Below, one piece after another: positions 51,820 through 60,536 of a stretch of DNA of 64,000 nucleotides (its first letter is position 1; every line of letters begins with the position of its first letter). This stretch comes from Anaerolineae bacterium. GTDB lineage: Bacteria > Chloroflexota > Anaerolineae > Aggregatilineales > UBA2796. The stretch lies in the NCBI GenBank assembly GCA_019637615.1, contig JAHBVJ010000002.1, forward strand, positions 62,001-126,000, in the 5' to 3' direction. The notes beneath the pieces are model-generated. The model saw only the letters and a program-made list of their open reading frames with translations. It searched no databases and was not told the origin of the DNA. The position numbers and the translations under genes were made by a program.

Positions 51820-52935
51820 ATGGCAAGCTCGATCTTGATTTCGGCGGGTGGCACGGGTGGCGGCATCTATCCCGCCTTGGCAGTGGCGGAAGCGCTGCGC
51901 CGACTCGCGCCGGAAGTAGCCCTGCATTATGTGGGCAGTGTCGGCGGCATGGAAGACAAACTCGTACCGCGCACGTTGGTCGATAGCTACACAGCGGTCT
52001 ATGCTGGCCCCGTCCACAGCGTCGGTCTCGCCCGCACGCTCGCCAGCTTGGCGAAGATCGCCGTCGGCAGTGTGCAAGCCATAGCGCTGCTGCTGCGTCT
52101 CAAGCCACAGGTGATGTTCATGACGGGCGGCTTCGCCACGCTCCCCGTCGCGGCGGCCTGTTGGCTCCTTCGCATCCCCATCGTTATCTTCCTGCCGGAC
52201 ATCGAACCCGCTCTGACCATCAAAGTGATCAGCCGCTTGGCGCGCCTTGTGCTCACCGCGACGGTGGATTCAGTCGGCTACTTCCCCAAAACCAAAACTG
52301 TCCGCGACATCGGCTACCCATTGCGTGCCGAGCTGATGAAGGCCACTCGCGACGCTGGCGTTGCCCATTTTAAACTCGACCCTACCCGCACAACGCTGCT
52401 CGTCACGGGCGGCAGTCGCGGATCGCGCAACATCAACGAGGCCATTGGCGACATCGTTTCCAGCCTGATCGCGGACGGTTGGCAGATCATCCACGTCAGC
52501 GGCGAACTCGATGCGCCGCAGGTCATGGCGCGTCGTGATGTCCTGTCCGAATCTGAAAAGCAGCACTATCAGGTCTATAGCTACCTCCACGACGACATGG
52601 GCTTGGCGCAAGCCGCCGCCGATCTCGTGGTCAGCCGCGCCGGAGCCAGCACGCTCGGTGAGTATCCGTTTTTTGGCCTCCCATCGATCCTGATTCCGCT
52701 CTCGTTCGCATGGCGCTATCAACGCACCAACGCGCAATGGCTGGTCTCGCGCGATGCCGCCCTCCTGATCGAGGATGACAAGGTGAAGACCGATCTGCTG
52801 CCCGCCATCCGCCAACTCGTCAGCGATCCGGCGAAACTAGCCGCCATGCACACAGCCGCCTCGGTCTTGGCGCGTCCCGAAGCCGCCGATCTGATCGCCA
52901 CCGCCGTGCTCTCGATGTCCGCCGCCTTACATTGA
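51820..52935 (+). CDS. MurG-like UDP-GlcNAc glycosyltransferase (GT28)
   Basis: A 371-residue GT-B enzyme. The start at 51820 places the N-terminal SAGGTGGGIYPALAVAEAL where MurG has GGTGGHxxPAL. The acceptor-binding Gly-loop is there, but the conserved His is replaced by Gly (G15). The UDP-binding half keeps LLVTGGSRGSRNINEAI and the SRAGASTLGEYPFFGLPSILIPL block with its conserved Glu. MurG adds GlcNAc to lipid I; with the His missing and no mur genes nearby, this is more likely a MurG-like paralogue for another lipid-linked or glycolipid product. TTG at 51784 is an alternative start. Confidence 0.75.
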   Translation: MASSILISAGGTGGGIYPALAVAEALRRLAPEVALHYVGSVGGMEDKLVPRTLVDSYTAVYAGPVHSVGLARTLASLAKIAVGSVQAIALLLRLKPQVMFMTGGFATLPVAAACWLLRIPIVIFLPDIEPALTIKVISRLARLVLTATVDSVGYFPKTKTVRDIGYPLRAELMKATRDAGVAHFKLDPTRTTLLVTGGSRGSRNINEAIGDIVSSLIADGWQIIHVSGELDAPQVMARRDVLSESEKQHYQVYSYLHDDMGLAQAAADLVVSRAGASTLGEYPFFGLPSILIPLSFAWRYQRTNAQWLVSRDAALLIEDDKVKTDLLPAIRQLVSDPAKLAAMHTAASVLARPEAADLIATAVLSMSAALH

Positions 52936-53128
52936 CAACCGCTTTTTCTGTGGGGTTCGCTCTTTAAGCTCGAAGCGTTGACGGCTGATCTCAGCTCATT
53001 CGATTGGTCGGTAAGCGTTGAGCATCTAGCCGAAACTAAGGTTACAATAAGTAGTAATTGGATAGGTTGGCTGAGTATCGCTTGATCGAGGTGCAGAAAA
53101 ATCGTCTCGTACGAATGGAGAACAACTT

Positions 53129-54379
53129 ATGAGCATTAGTTTTGAGATTCCCGAAAGAATTTTACAGGAGCGCGACATGCTCAAATCCGTCGCGGATGGC
53201 ATGATGCGCCCCACCTCGCGCTATTTTGACGAGCATGAGCACGAGCGACCTCGCGACTACATGAACTTTATGTGGCCTATCCTGCGCGATCAGCAAGCGC
53301 GCGCGCAGCAAAAAACCGCCAGCGACGCCCCCAAGCGCGAAGGCCCCGGCATCGCCTATTTGCGTCTCGTCATGCTTGCCGAGCAGCTTTCGTGGGGCGA
53401 TGTCGGCATGTATCTTTGCTTGCCCTCGCCACTCCTCGCCGGATCAGCCATCGAGGCGGTCGGGACGAAGGAACAAAAACTCAAGTTCCTACAGCGCTTT
53501 GCGGAAGGGGACGAGCCGCGTTGGGGTGCGATGGCGATGACCGAACCCGGCGCGGGATCGGATACGTCCTCGCTGCAAACGATGGCCGTGCTCGATCCAG
53601 CCACCAACGAATGGGTGCTGACGGGCGAGAAAATCTTCTGCACCAACGGCAAACTCGCGCTGGAAGACTCGGACGGCCTCGCGGTCGTGTGGGCGACTAT
53701 TGATCGCAGCGCGGGCAGAGCGGGCATGAAGCCCTTCATCGTGCCAGCGGGCACGCCCGGCGTCAAGATCGGCAAAGTCGAGAAGAAACACGGCATCCGC
53801 GTCAGCGACACCGCCGCTATCGTGCTCGATCACGCGCGTATCCCGTTCGACAACATCCTCGGCAGCCCCGATGTCGTCAAAAAAGATGGCGGCACGGCGG
53901 GTTTCAAAGGGCTGATGTCCACCTTCGATGCCTCGCGTCCACTCGTCGCGGCGACGGCGATTGGCGTTGGGCGTGCGGCGCTCGAATTCCTCAAAGAGAC
54001 GTTGGCGCAAGAAGGCATTACCATCCCCTATGGCAAGGCCAAGCACGAACTCACTGCTATCGAGCGCGATGTGATCGAGATGGAAGCGCAGTTGAAGGCC
54101 GCGTGGCTACTCACTTTGCGCGCCGCCACCATGCTCGATCAAGGCATTCAGAACAGCCTCGAAGCCTCGATGGCGAAGGCCAAAGCGGGCAAAGTGACCA
54201 CCCTGCTCACCCAAAAAGTGGTCGAAATCTTAGGGCCGATGGGCTACAGCCGCGAATGGCTTGCCGAAAAATGGATGCGGGACGCCAAGATTTCCGATCT
54301 CTATGAAGGCACAGGGCAAATCAACCTGTTGATCGTCGCGCGGCGCATCCTCGGCTATTCAAGCAAAGAATTGCAGTGA
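53129..54379 (+). CDS. Acyl-CoA dehydrogenase family protein
   Basis: A 416-residue flavoprotein. Features include the mid-domain GAMAMTEPGAGSDTSSLQT (FAD/substrate loop), GEKIFCTNGKLA, IRVSDTAAIVLDHARIPFDNILG, and the C-terminal helical bundle ending LYEGTGQINLLIVARRILG. Glu in YEGTG is at the position of the catalytic base of many ACADs. It would introduce a trans-2 double bond in an acyl-CoA. GGAG lies before the ATG. The GT9 gene starts 3 bp after its stop, an odd functional pairing that may only reflect transcription. Confidence 0.88.
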   Translation: MSISFEIPERILQERDMLKSVADGMMRPTSRYFDEHEHERPRDYMNFMWPILRDQQARAQQKTASDAPKREGPGIAYLRLVMLAEQLSWGDVGMYLCLPSPLLAGSAIEAVGTKEQKLKFLQRFAEGDEPRWGAMAMTEPGAGSDTSSLQTMAVLDPATNEWVLTGEKIFCTNGKLALEDSDGLAVVWATIDRSAGRAGMKPFIVPAGTPGVKIGKVEKKHGIRVSDTAAIVLDHARIPFDNILGSPDVVKKDGGTAGFKGLMSTFDASRPLVAATAIGVGRAALEFLKETLAQEGITIPYGKAKHELTAIERDVIEMEAQLKAAWLLTLRAATMLDQGIQNSLEASMAKAKAGKVTTLLTQKVVEILGPMGYSREWLAEKWMRDAKISDLYEGTGQINLLIVARRILGYSSKELQ

Positions 54380-54382
54380 ATC

Positions 54383-55435
54383 TTGACTGAGTTCCGTTCA
54401 ATTTTGATGCTCAAACCCTGCTGCATCGGGGATGTGGTCATGGCGACAGCGCTGTTACAGGCGTTGCGGCGTGGCTTTCCCGATGCCGCTATCGATTGGG
54501 CAGTGGGTAGCACATCCCTTGGCGCAATTGGTACCCATCCCAGTTTGCGCCATGTGTTGTTTACGGGCAAGCGTGCCAACCCCGCCAGCCGCCCGCGTGA
54601 GCTGCTTAAACTGGTGCGCTTGCTGCGTTCGCATCCCTATGATCTGGTCGTCGTGCCAGATCGCTCCCCGCTGCTTGGGCTGGCGACCCTACTCGCGCGC
54701 ATCCGGCAGCGTGCCGGACTCGATAGCGCGCGGCGTGGCTTCGCCTACACCATCAAAGCGCCCATCAACCCGCATGAAGTCCGCCATGAAGCCGACATCT
54801 ATCTCGATGTGGGTCGCGCGCTGAAGATCGATGTGAACGATTGTTGGGTGAACGTCCCTCCGGCTCCAGACGCGCTAACCCATGCCGATCAAATCATGGC
54901 CTCGAATGGTCTAGCACCGCATGGTTTCCTTATCGTACATCCCGGCGGCGGCGTCAACGCGGGCATGACCATGACCGAAAAGCGCTGGCCTGCGGATCGT
55001 TTTGCCGCGCTGGCACATCGCCTCGCCACGACCTTTAACCTCCAGATCGTGGTCATCGGCACCGCCAGCGATCAAAGCGCGGTCGGGCAGTTCAAAGCGT
55101 ACCTTCAGCATCCCGTTGTTGACCTCACGCAGCATCTAGCGCTCAGTGTGACGGGCGCGTTAGCCTCGCGTTCCGCGCTTTACATCGGCAATGATAACGG
55201 GGTGGCGCACCTCGCGGCGGCGTCCGGCGGCAAAGTGCTGATGATCTTCGGGCCGTCCGATCCGCGCCGCTATGCGCCGTTCGTACCGCCGGATCGTGCC
55301 CGCGCAGTCTGGCGTCAGGTCGATCTGCCCGCCGCTGGTGTTAGCGCTGGCAAACCGCGTTCCTTCAGTTGGGAACGTGATGGTGTCACCGTCGATGAAG
55401 CATGGGAACCCGCTCAAGCACTGTTGACCGTCTAA
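54383..55435 (+). CDS. Glycosyltransferase family 9 (heptosyltransferase-like)
   Basis: A 350-residue GT-B enzyme of the ADP-heptose:LPS heptosyltransferase family. Seen are the N-terminal LMLKPCCIGDVVMATALLQAL, PDAAIDWAVG, the C-terminal FLIVHPGGGVNAGMTMTEKRWP nucleotide-sugar site and YIGNDNGVAHLAAASGGKVLMIFGPSDP. The start is taken as TTG at 54383, directly after the preceding stop; ATG at 54407 is the other choice but would cut into the first strand. Chloroflexota generally lack LPS, so it probably acts on another surface glycan. Confidence 0.82.
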   Translation: MTEFRSILMLKPCCIGDVVMATALLQALRRGFPDAAIDWAVGSTSLGAIGTHPSLRHVLFTGKRANPASRPRELLKLVRLLRSHPYDLVVVPDRSPLLGLATLLARIRQRAGLDSARRGFAYTIKAPINPHEVRHEADIYLDVGRALKIDVNDCWVNVPPAPDALTHADQIMASNGLAPHGFLIVHPGGGVNAGMTMTEKRWPADRFAALAHRLATTFNLQIVVIGTASDQSAVGQFKAYLQHPVVDLTQHLALSVTGALASRSALYIGNDNGVAHLAAASGGKVLMIFGPSDPRRYAPFVPPDRARAVWRQVDLPAAGVSAGKPRSFSWERDGVTVDEAWEPAQALLTV

Positions 55436-55459
55436 GGCTGTCGAAAGGCGCACCGCACA

Positions 55460-56218
55460 TTGAAGGTCATCACGTTCAACATTAAAGATGGCGGGATCGG
55501 ACGAGAACACTTCATTCTAGAAGTCTTCTCCAATACTCAGCCTGATCTGATATTCCTTCAAGAAATCACACACGCTGATCTCGTCCACGAATGGGCAGCT
55601 ACCTTGAAAATGGAGTACGCGGTAGCGAAAGGTCATTCGCGACGACATGTCGCCATCTTGAGTCGTTTTCCAATTCGTGCGTGTTCCAGCGATGCGCCGA
55701 TTCCTCTGCTCAGTAGAGATGTCCTCATGGCAACGATTGAAGTTGGCTCGCTTCATCAACTACTGCACGTTGCTGTCGTGCATCTCACTGCGCAGCCCTT
55801 TTTTGTGTTCGAATGGTATCGGCTGCTTGAAGTCAAATCAATGTTGCGTCGTCTAAAGCAACCTTCCGGATCGCCATGCCTCATCGCGGGCGATTTCAAT
55901 GCGGTCAGCCCAGAAGATCACCCTAACCTCAATCTCATGGCGTGGCATATCCGCTTGATGCTTCGCCTACAAGTGCATCGGTTTCCTCACGCGGTCATTG
56001 CGGCAATGCGTTCTGCCGGATTTATTGATTGCTTCCGTTCTTTATACGACGAACCCGGCTATACCTTGCCACCACCTGATCCTGCTATCCGCTTCGACTA
56101 TTTCTTCGCCAACGAATATCTCAAACCCTTCCTTCGGAACTGCAATGTCATCCGCCATCCCGCTGCTGTCGAACATGCCTCGGATCATTTTCCGTTGTTG
56201 GCAGATTTCGCGTTGTGA
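55460..56218 (+). CDS. Endonuclease/exonuclease/phosphatase family protein
   Basis: A 252-residue EEP-fold hydrolase. The start is TTG at 55460 (MKVITFNIKDGGIG), with AAAGG upstream. Metal and catalytic residues are in TFNIKD, LIFLQEI (Glu), LIAGDFNAVSPEDHPNL (D-x-N) and VEHASDHFPLLADF (Asp-His). Members cleave phosphodiesters in DNA, lipids or small molecules; this short soluble form cannot be assigned further. AT content rises in this gene compared with its neighbours, and a repeat element follows 30 bp after the stop. Confidence 0.78.
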   Translation: MKVITFNIKDGGIGREHFILEVFSNTQPDLIFLQEITHADLVHEWAATLKMEYAVAKGHSRRHVAILSRFPIRACSSDAPIPLLSRDVLMATIEVGSLHQLLHVAVVHLTAQPFFVFEWYRLLEVKSMLRRLKQPSGSPCLIAGDFNAVSPEDHPNLNLMAWHIRLMLRLQVHRFPHAVIAAMRSAGFIDCFRSLYDEPGYTLPPPDPAIRFDYFFANEYLKPFLRNCNVIRHPAAVEHASDHFPLLADFAL

Positions 56219-56247
56219 ATACTATCATCTCCTTTATTCGACGTGCC

Positions 56248-56298
56248 TGAGTCCCGCAAGGGACTTTGTTCTCTCAGCCTGACGTTTCAACGTCGGGG
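56248..56298 (-). repeat. Dual-hairpin repeat module, copy 3
   Basis: Reverse-orientation copy of the module at 9701-9750 and 9873-9923. Read on the minus strand, hairpin 1 is GACGTT-GA-AACGTC, where the other copies have GACGC-TGAA-GCGTC: a C-G pair has become T-A on both sides. Hairpin 2 keeps AGTCCC/GGGACT with a different loop (TTGC). Confidence 0.75.
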
Positions 56299-56651
56299 GG
56301 GTTGCTTCCCCAACACAGTGCCGTTTCGCCAATATTGCGTACGCTCCACAATCTGGCTACGCGTTTACCTGCTTGACGCCCCTTTCCTCGCCCTTCTTGC
56401 TGTTTATCACTTTTTTATACTTTCTCGACAAATCCCTTACATCAGTGCTCTTGACTTTCCTGCATTTTTAGCTAGAATGTATAAGCTAATCGTTCCAAGT
56501 CTAGATATGCGTTTGGTAGCGCTATCCAGACCAATGGAAATACGACGACAGCCTACATCAGTGGTCGCCACCTCTCCATTCGCCAGTTACACATCACCGT
56601 CCCATGTACGGTTACGTAACGGAGTGGTCTGCGACCTCATAACAGACGAGC

Positions 56652-56939
56652 CTACGGATCGGTCAACACGCGCTCGTGCGGAACCCGCAAAATCACCTGA
56701 TCAGAACAGCATTCAGTACATAAAAACAGATCGCCAATGATCCCGTTGCTCTCCTCAGAATGGATCAAACTAGGGATAATTTCATCTGAAGCCTGATCAC
56801 CACCATCATCCAAGCAGCGAACGCAGCCATGAGCGCGTCCATCACTTACCCACCAACACCCTACCACGCGCTCCCGATAGCTCTCTGCGAGTTTTTGAGA
56901 GTCTTTTCCGCCTAAAACCATACGAGAATTCGACACCAC
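56652..56939 (-). CDS. Possible small Cys-rich protein
   Basis: A 95-codon frame. The second half has paired cysteines, [10 protein letters not shown] and [12 protein letters not shown], as in small zinc-binding proteins, and a Trp-containing [15 protein letters not shown] segment. No family is recognised and the start is uncertain (ATG at 56921 is possible). It may be real because the Cys spacing is ordered, but coding evidence is thin. Confidence 0.3.
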   Translation of the reverse strand: MVSNSRMVLGGKDSQKLAESYRERVVGCWWVSDGRAHGCVRCLDDGGDQASDEIIPSLIHSEESNGIIGDLFLCTECCSDQVILRVPHERVLTDP

Positions 56940-57012
56940 CTGTCACCAAAAGTTGAAATCCTCCCGATCTGGTGTACAACCAGATCAGGATCAGCAATGT
57001 GGAGCAAGGCTA

Positions 57013-58098
57013 ATGACCAACGGAACCCCGTTTAACGACCCCCGCAACGTCCTGCGGACAACCCGACCTGTCGGCATCGTCGGCTACGGTGCCTACATCC
57101 CGCGCTACCGTCTGCCCGGTGCGGAAATCTCCCGCGTCTGGACGGGCGGCACCAGCGGCACGCCAGTCAAAGAGAAGGCCGTGGCTGGCCTCGATGAAGA
57201 CGTGATCACCATGTCCATCGAAGCCGCCCGCAACGCTCTCGCCCGCGCCCAGATCGATCCCACCGAGATTCGCGCGGTCTGGGTCGGCTCGGAAAGTCAC
57301 CCGTACGCCGTCAAGCCCTCCAGTACCATCGTAGCGGAGAGCATCGGCGCGGTGCCCAACACACAGGCGGCGGACTGGGAATTTGCCTGCAAAGCGGGCA
57401 CAGAAGCCCTCCAAGCCTCCATCGGCTTCGTCGGCAGCGCGATGGCGCATTATGCCCTCAGCATCGGCATGGACACCGCGCAGGGTCGCCCCGGTGACGC
57501 GCTGGAATATACGGCGGCGTCCGGCGGCGCGGCTTATCTCGTTGGGCCAGAAGAAGAATCCCTCGCCGTCATTCAGGCGTCGTACAGCTTCGTGACCGAC
57601 ACGCCCGACTTCTGGCGTCGCGCCGATGTCCACTACCCCTCGCACGGAGATCGCTTCACGGGTGAACCTGCCTACTTCAAGCACGTCCTTTCGGCGGCTT
57701 CCACGCTCATGGAGATGATCGGCACCACGCCCAAGGATTACACCTTCGCCGTCTTCCATCAGCCCAACGTCAAGTTCCCCGAACGCGCCGCCAAACAGCT
57801 TGGCTTCAACGACGAGCAGATCAAGACGGGGTTGCTGGCGGGCGAGGTCGGCAACGTCTACGCGGGATCGTGCTTGCTCGGCCTGACCGCCGTGCTGGAC
57901 ATCGCCAAGCCCGGTGATCGTGTCCTGTGCGTCAGCTACGGCAGCGGTGCTGGCTCGGATGCCTTCGATGTCCGCGTGACCGACAAGATCACCGAGCGGC
58001 AGGGACGCGCTCCCAAGACTCGCGATTACATTCAGCGCCGCACCGCCATCGATTACGGGATGTATACCCGCTTCCGTGGCAAGTTGAAGGTCGAGTAG
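57013..58098 (+). CDS. Hydroxymethylglutaryl-CoA synthase, archaeal type
   Basis: A 361-residue thiolase-fold enzyme that condenses acetyl-CoA with acetoacetyl-CoA in the mevalonate pathway. The start at 57013 has GGAG 8 nt upstream; a TTG at 56953 is not supported. The N-terminus [16 protein letters not shown] and [16 protein letters not shown] match the archaeal group, as do the nucleophile Cys (C126, [12 protein letters not shown]) and the His in [14 protein letters not shown] (H249). [11 protein letters not shown] and [13 protein letters not shown] complete the active site. It is followed after 30 bp by a thiolase-fold protein, the gene pair usual in archaeal-type mevalonate pathways. Confidence 0.88.
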   Translation: MTNGTPFNDPRNVLRTTRPVGIVGYGAYIPRYRLPGAEISRVWTGGTSGTPVKEKAVAGLDEDVITMSIEAARNALARAQIDPTEIRAVWVGSESHPYAVKPSSTIVAESIGAVPNTQAADWEFACKAGTEALQASIGFVGSAMAHYALSIGMDTAQGRPGDALEYTAASGGAAYLVGPEEESLAVIQASYSFVTDTPDFWRRADVHYPSHGDRFTGEPAYFKHVLSAASTLMEMIGTTPKDYTFAVFHQPNVKFPERAAKQLGFNDEQIKTGLLAGEVGNVYAGSCLLGLTAVLDIAKPGDRVLCVSYGSGAGSDAFDVRVTDKITERQGRAPKTRDYIQRRTAIDYGMYTRFRGKLKVE

Positions 58099-58128
58099 TG
58101 AGCGCTGGTGGACATTAGGAAATACACG

Positions 58129-59286
58129 ATGATGAATAACGTCTCGATAGTGGGCGTCGGACAAGCGCCCGTAGGGGAACATTGGGGCATCGGGCTGCGT
58201 CAGCTTGGTCTGCAAGCCATGCAAGCCGCCCTCAGCGATGCGGGCATCCGCGATGTTGATGCGGTGGTGGTCGGGAATGCCTTGGCTGGCGTCATGAGCA
58301 AGCAAAATCACCTCGGCGCGCTGATGACCGACTTCGCTGGAATGCGCGGCACGGAAGGTGTGCGCGTCGAAGCAGCGGATGCGTCGGGTGGGGTGGCGCT
58401 GCGGCAGGGCATGATGCTGGTCGCCAGCGGAGCCGCCAAAACGGTATTGGTGCTCGGTGTCGAAAAAGCCACCGACATCCTCGCCAGCGCCCGCCTGAGC
58501 GCGCTTTCCACCTTCCTCGACAACGAATATGAAGCGGCGATGGGTGCCACGCCCGTCGGGCTGATGGCCTTGCTCATGCGCCGTTACATGCTGGAGTACA
58601 ACGTCGAGCTGTCTTGCTTCGCCAATTTCAGCGTCAATGCGCATCTCAACGGCAGCAGCAACGCCAACGCCATGTTCCGTAATAAGCTCAGAGCCGAAGG
58701 GTTCGCCAAGGCCTCATTGGTTGCCGACCCGATCAACCTGTTCGATGTCGCGCCGGAAGCCGATGGAGCCGCCGCCGTCATCCTGACCAGCACTGAGCGC
58801 GCCGCCGACATGGTGCCGCAGCCCGTGCGCATCCTCGGCAGTGCCGTCGCCACTGACCGTCTCGCCGTGCATGACCGCGAAGATATGCTGTATTTGAGTG
58901 CGGTGGGCTTGGCAGCCGAGCGCGTCTACGCGCAAACTGGCCTCAAGCCCAAGGACATCGATCTGCTCGAACTGCACGACTCCGCCACCATCATGAGCAC
59001 CTTGGCGCTCGAAGCCAGCGGCTTTGCTCCGCGTGGTCATGGCTGGAAACTGGCCTCGGAAAATAAGATCGGGCTGGCGGGCGAACTGCCCATCAGCACC
59101 TTCGGCGGGCTGAAGGCGCGCGGCAATCCCCTCGGCGCGACGGGCGTCTATCAAGCCGTCGAAGCGACGCTGCAACTGCGCGGCGATGCGGGCGCGAATC
59201 AGGTCAAAGATGCCAAGATCGCCATGCTGCAAAACGTCGCTATGCTCGGTGGCACCGCAACCGTCCATATTCTTGGCGTAGACTAA
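58129..59286 (+). CDS. Thiolase-fold protein lacking catalytic Cys and His
   Basis: A 385-residue thiolase-superfamily member of the archaeal/SCP2 type. AGGA lies 8 nt before the ATG at 58129. The fold is clear from VSIVGVGQAPVGEHWG, ELHDSATIMS (H283) and FGGLKARGNPLGATGVYQA. Yet the nucleophile position reads VEAADASGGVAL with Asp (D84) where thiolases have Cys, and GHP is GNP (N333). The usual C-terminal Cys is also absent. It is therefore unlikely to be a normal acetoacetyl-CoA thiolase. In archaea a thiolase forms a complex with HMG-CoA synthase and a DUF35 protein; this one may be a structural partner. No DUF35 gene is next to it. Confidence 0.8.
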   Translation: MMNNVSIVGVGQAPVGEHWGIGLRQLGLQAMQAALSDAGIRDVDAVVVGNALAGVMSKQNHLGALMTDFAGMRGTEGVRVEAADASGGVALRQGMMLVASGAAKTVLVLGVEKATDILASARLSALSTFLDNEYEAAMGATPVGLMALLMRRYMLEYNVELSCFANFSVNAHLNGSSNANAMFRNKLRAEGFAKASLVADPINLFDVAPEADGAAAVILTSTERAADMVPQPVRILGSAVATDRLAVHDREDMLYLSAVGLAAERVYAQTGLKPKDIDLLELHDSATIMSTLALEASGFAPRGHGWKLASENKIGLAGELPISTFGGLKARGNPLGATGVYQAVEATLQLRGDAGANQVKDAKIAMLQNVAMLGGTATVHILGVD

Positions 59287-59309
59287 CCTACGTACATCAC
59301 TGCTATCGC

Positions 59310-59341
59310 GGAGAGCTGTCCTGATCATCCAGCGGCTCTCC
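59310..59341 (+). terminator. Hairpin after the thiolase-fold gene
   Basis: GGAGAGC (59310-59316) and GCTCTCC (59335-59341) pair around an 18-nt loop. There is no T-run, so it is a weak terminator candidate. Confidence 0.35.
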
Positions 59342-59422
59342 ATCTCAACCCACCACACAGCATATTCCCATCGACCAACTTGCGGCATAATCGTTTTACG
59401 CGGAGAGCATAAGGGGAGCCGT

Positions 59423-60445
59423 ATGTCTGAAATCCATGAAGCGATTAGTTCAACTGCCCATTCCGCTGATCCCCAATGCATGTTTCAGCAGCGCACCGAT
59501 CCCTTCCGTCACGAACTGCTCGTCCACTGCTATCGCATTCTCGGCTCCATCGAAGACGCCGAAGACGGCCTTCAGGAAACGCTGCTCAAGGCTTGGATGA
59601 ACTTCGACAGCCTCAAAGATCAGTCGGCGCTACGGGCGTGGCTCTACAAGATCGCGACGAATGTCTCGCTCAATGCGCTGACCCATCGCAAATCGCGCTC
59701 GTTCCCGACGCTGCTTCAGCCGCCTTCTGATCCGCACAGTCCGCTGTCCGCGCCGTCCAACGAATTCGAGTGGCTTGATCCGCTGCCAAATTTCTATCTG
59801 GAAGCCTTTGACGGCAATCCCGAACAGCGCTACGAGGCGCGGGAGAAGGTGACGTTGGCTTTCCTCGCGGCGCTGCAACATCTCCCCGGTCGCCAGCGCG
59901 CCGTCCTGATCCTGTGCGATGTCCTAGAGTGGTCAGCTGCCGAAGCCGCCACTGCGCTGGAGACCAGCGTCACCGCCGTCAATAGTGCATTGCAGCGGGC
60001 GCGGGCCACCCTCAAGAAGCATCAACAGGATGGCGGTGCCGATACGGCGCATGACCCGAACAGCCCCGAACTTGCTGGCTTGCTGACGCGCTATGTCGAA
60101 GCGTGGGAAACAGCCGACTTGGGCAAGCTGATGTCGCTGCTCCACGAAGACGCCAAGCTGACCATGCCTCCCTATCCCGTGTGGTTCAGCGGGCGGGCGG
60201 ATATTCAGGCGTTTTTTGCGCGGGTCGTGTTCGCGGGCAGGCAACCGGACGATTTCCATCTGCTGCCCACATGGTCGAACGGCAGACCAGCCTTTGTACT
60301 GTTCCAGCGGGGCGCGGACGGCAACTCGTCACTCGTCGCGCTGCACATTCTCACCGTTCGCGCGGGCAAGATCAGCCAGCTTGACGATTATCTAGCCGAG
60401 GATACAGCGCTGTTTGCCCGCTTCAAGCGATCACTTTCTAGATGA
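59423..60445 (+). CDS. ECF RNA polymerase sigma factor with SnoaL-like C-terminal domain
   Basis: A 340-residue sigma factor. Region 2 is at about 25-95 (RHELLVHCYRILGSIEDAED, LQETLLKAW, LRAWLYKIATNVSLNAL), region 4 at about 145-200 (LQHLPGRQRAVLILCDVLEW, SAAEAATALETSVTAVNSAL). Residues about 215-335 form an NTF2/SnoaL-like domain (LTRYVEAWETADLGKLMSLL, PPYPVWFSGRADIQAFF), as in the SigJ/SigX5-type ECF groups. In those groups the tail replaces an anti-sigma factor and controls activity. AAGGGGAG precedes the ATG. No anti-sigma gene is adjacent. The gene at 60537 follows in the same direction and may be a target. Confidence 0.88.
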   Translation: MSEIHEAISSTAHSADPQCMFQQRTDPFRHELLVHCYRILGSIEDAEDGLQETLLKAWMNFDSLKDQSALRAWLYKIATNVSLNALTHRKSRSFPTLLQPPSDPHSPLSAPSNEFEWLDPLPNFYLEAFDGNPEQRYEAREKVTLAFLAALQHLPGRQRAVLILCDVLEWSAAEAATALETSVTAVNSALQRARATLKKHQQDGGADTAHDPNSPELAGLLTRYVEAWETADLGKLMSLLHEDAKLTMPPYPVWFSGRADIQAFFARVVFAGRQPDDFHLLPTWSNGRPAFVLFQRGADGNSSLVALHILTVRAGKISQLDDYLAEDTALFARFKRSLSR

Positions 60446-60536
60446 CCGATGAGTTTTGCGTCCTGTCGTTGTCTTATAGGCTGTAACTCACGTTCCACCT
60501 TCCAGTGGAGAAGACAGCGATAAGGACGGTTCCGAC

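Larger units (their letters stand above)
56219..57012. other. Mostly gene-free stretch after the EEP gene
   Basis: About 0.8 kb. It contains dual-hairpin copy 3 at its start. A plus-strand frame at 56243-56740 runs through that repeat and has no protein-like features. A possible small minus-strand gene is at 56652-56939. The last 70 bp hold the ribosome site for HMG-CoA synthase. Confidence 0.5.

Noticed and set aside
56243..56740. 165-codon plus-strand frame
   Set aside because: It starts inside the dual-hairpin repeat, has no ribosome site and no recognisable domain.
57010..58644. Long antisense frame (544 codons, minus)
   Set aside because: It lies opposite two well-supported genes and its protein is low-complexity, His/Asp/Gly-rich, as expected from the reverse of GC-rich coding DNA.
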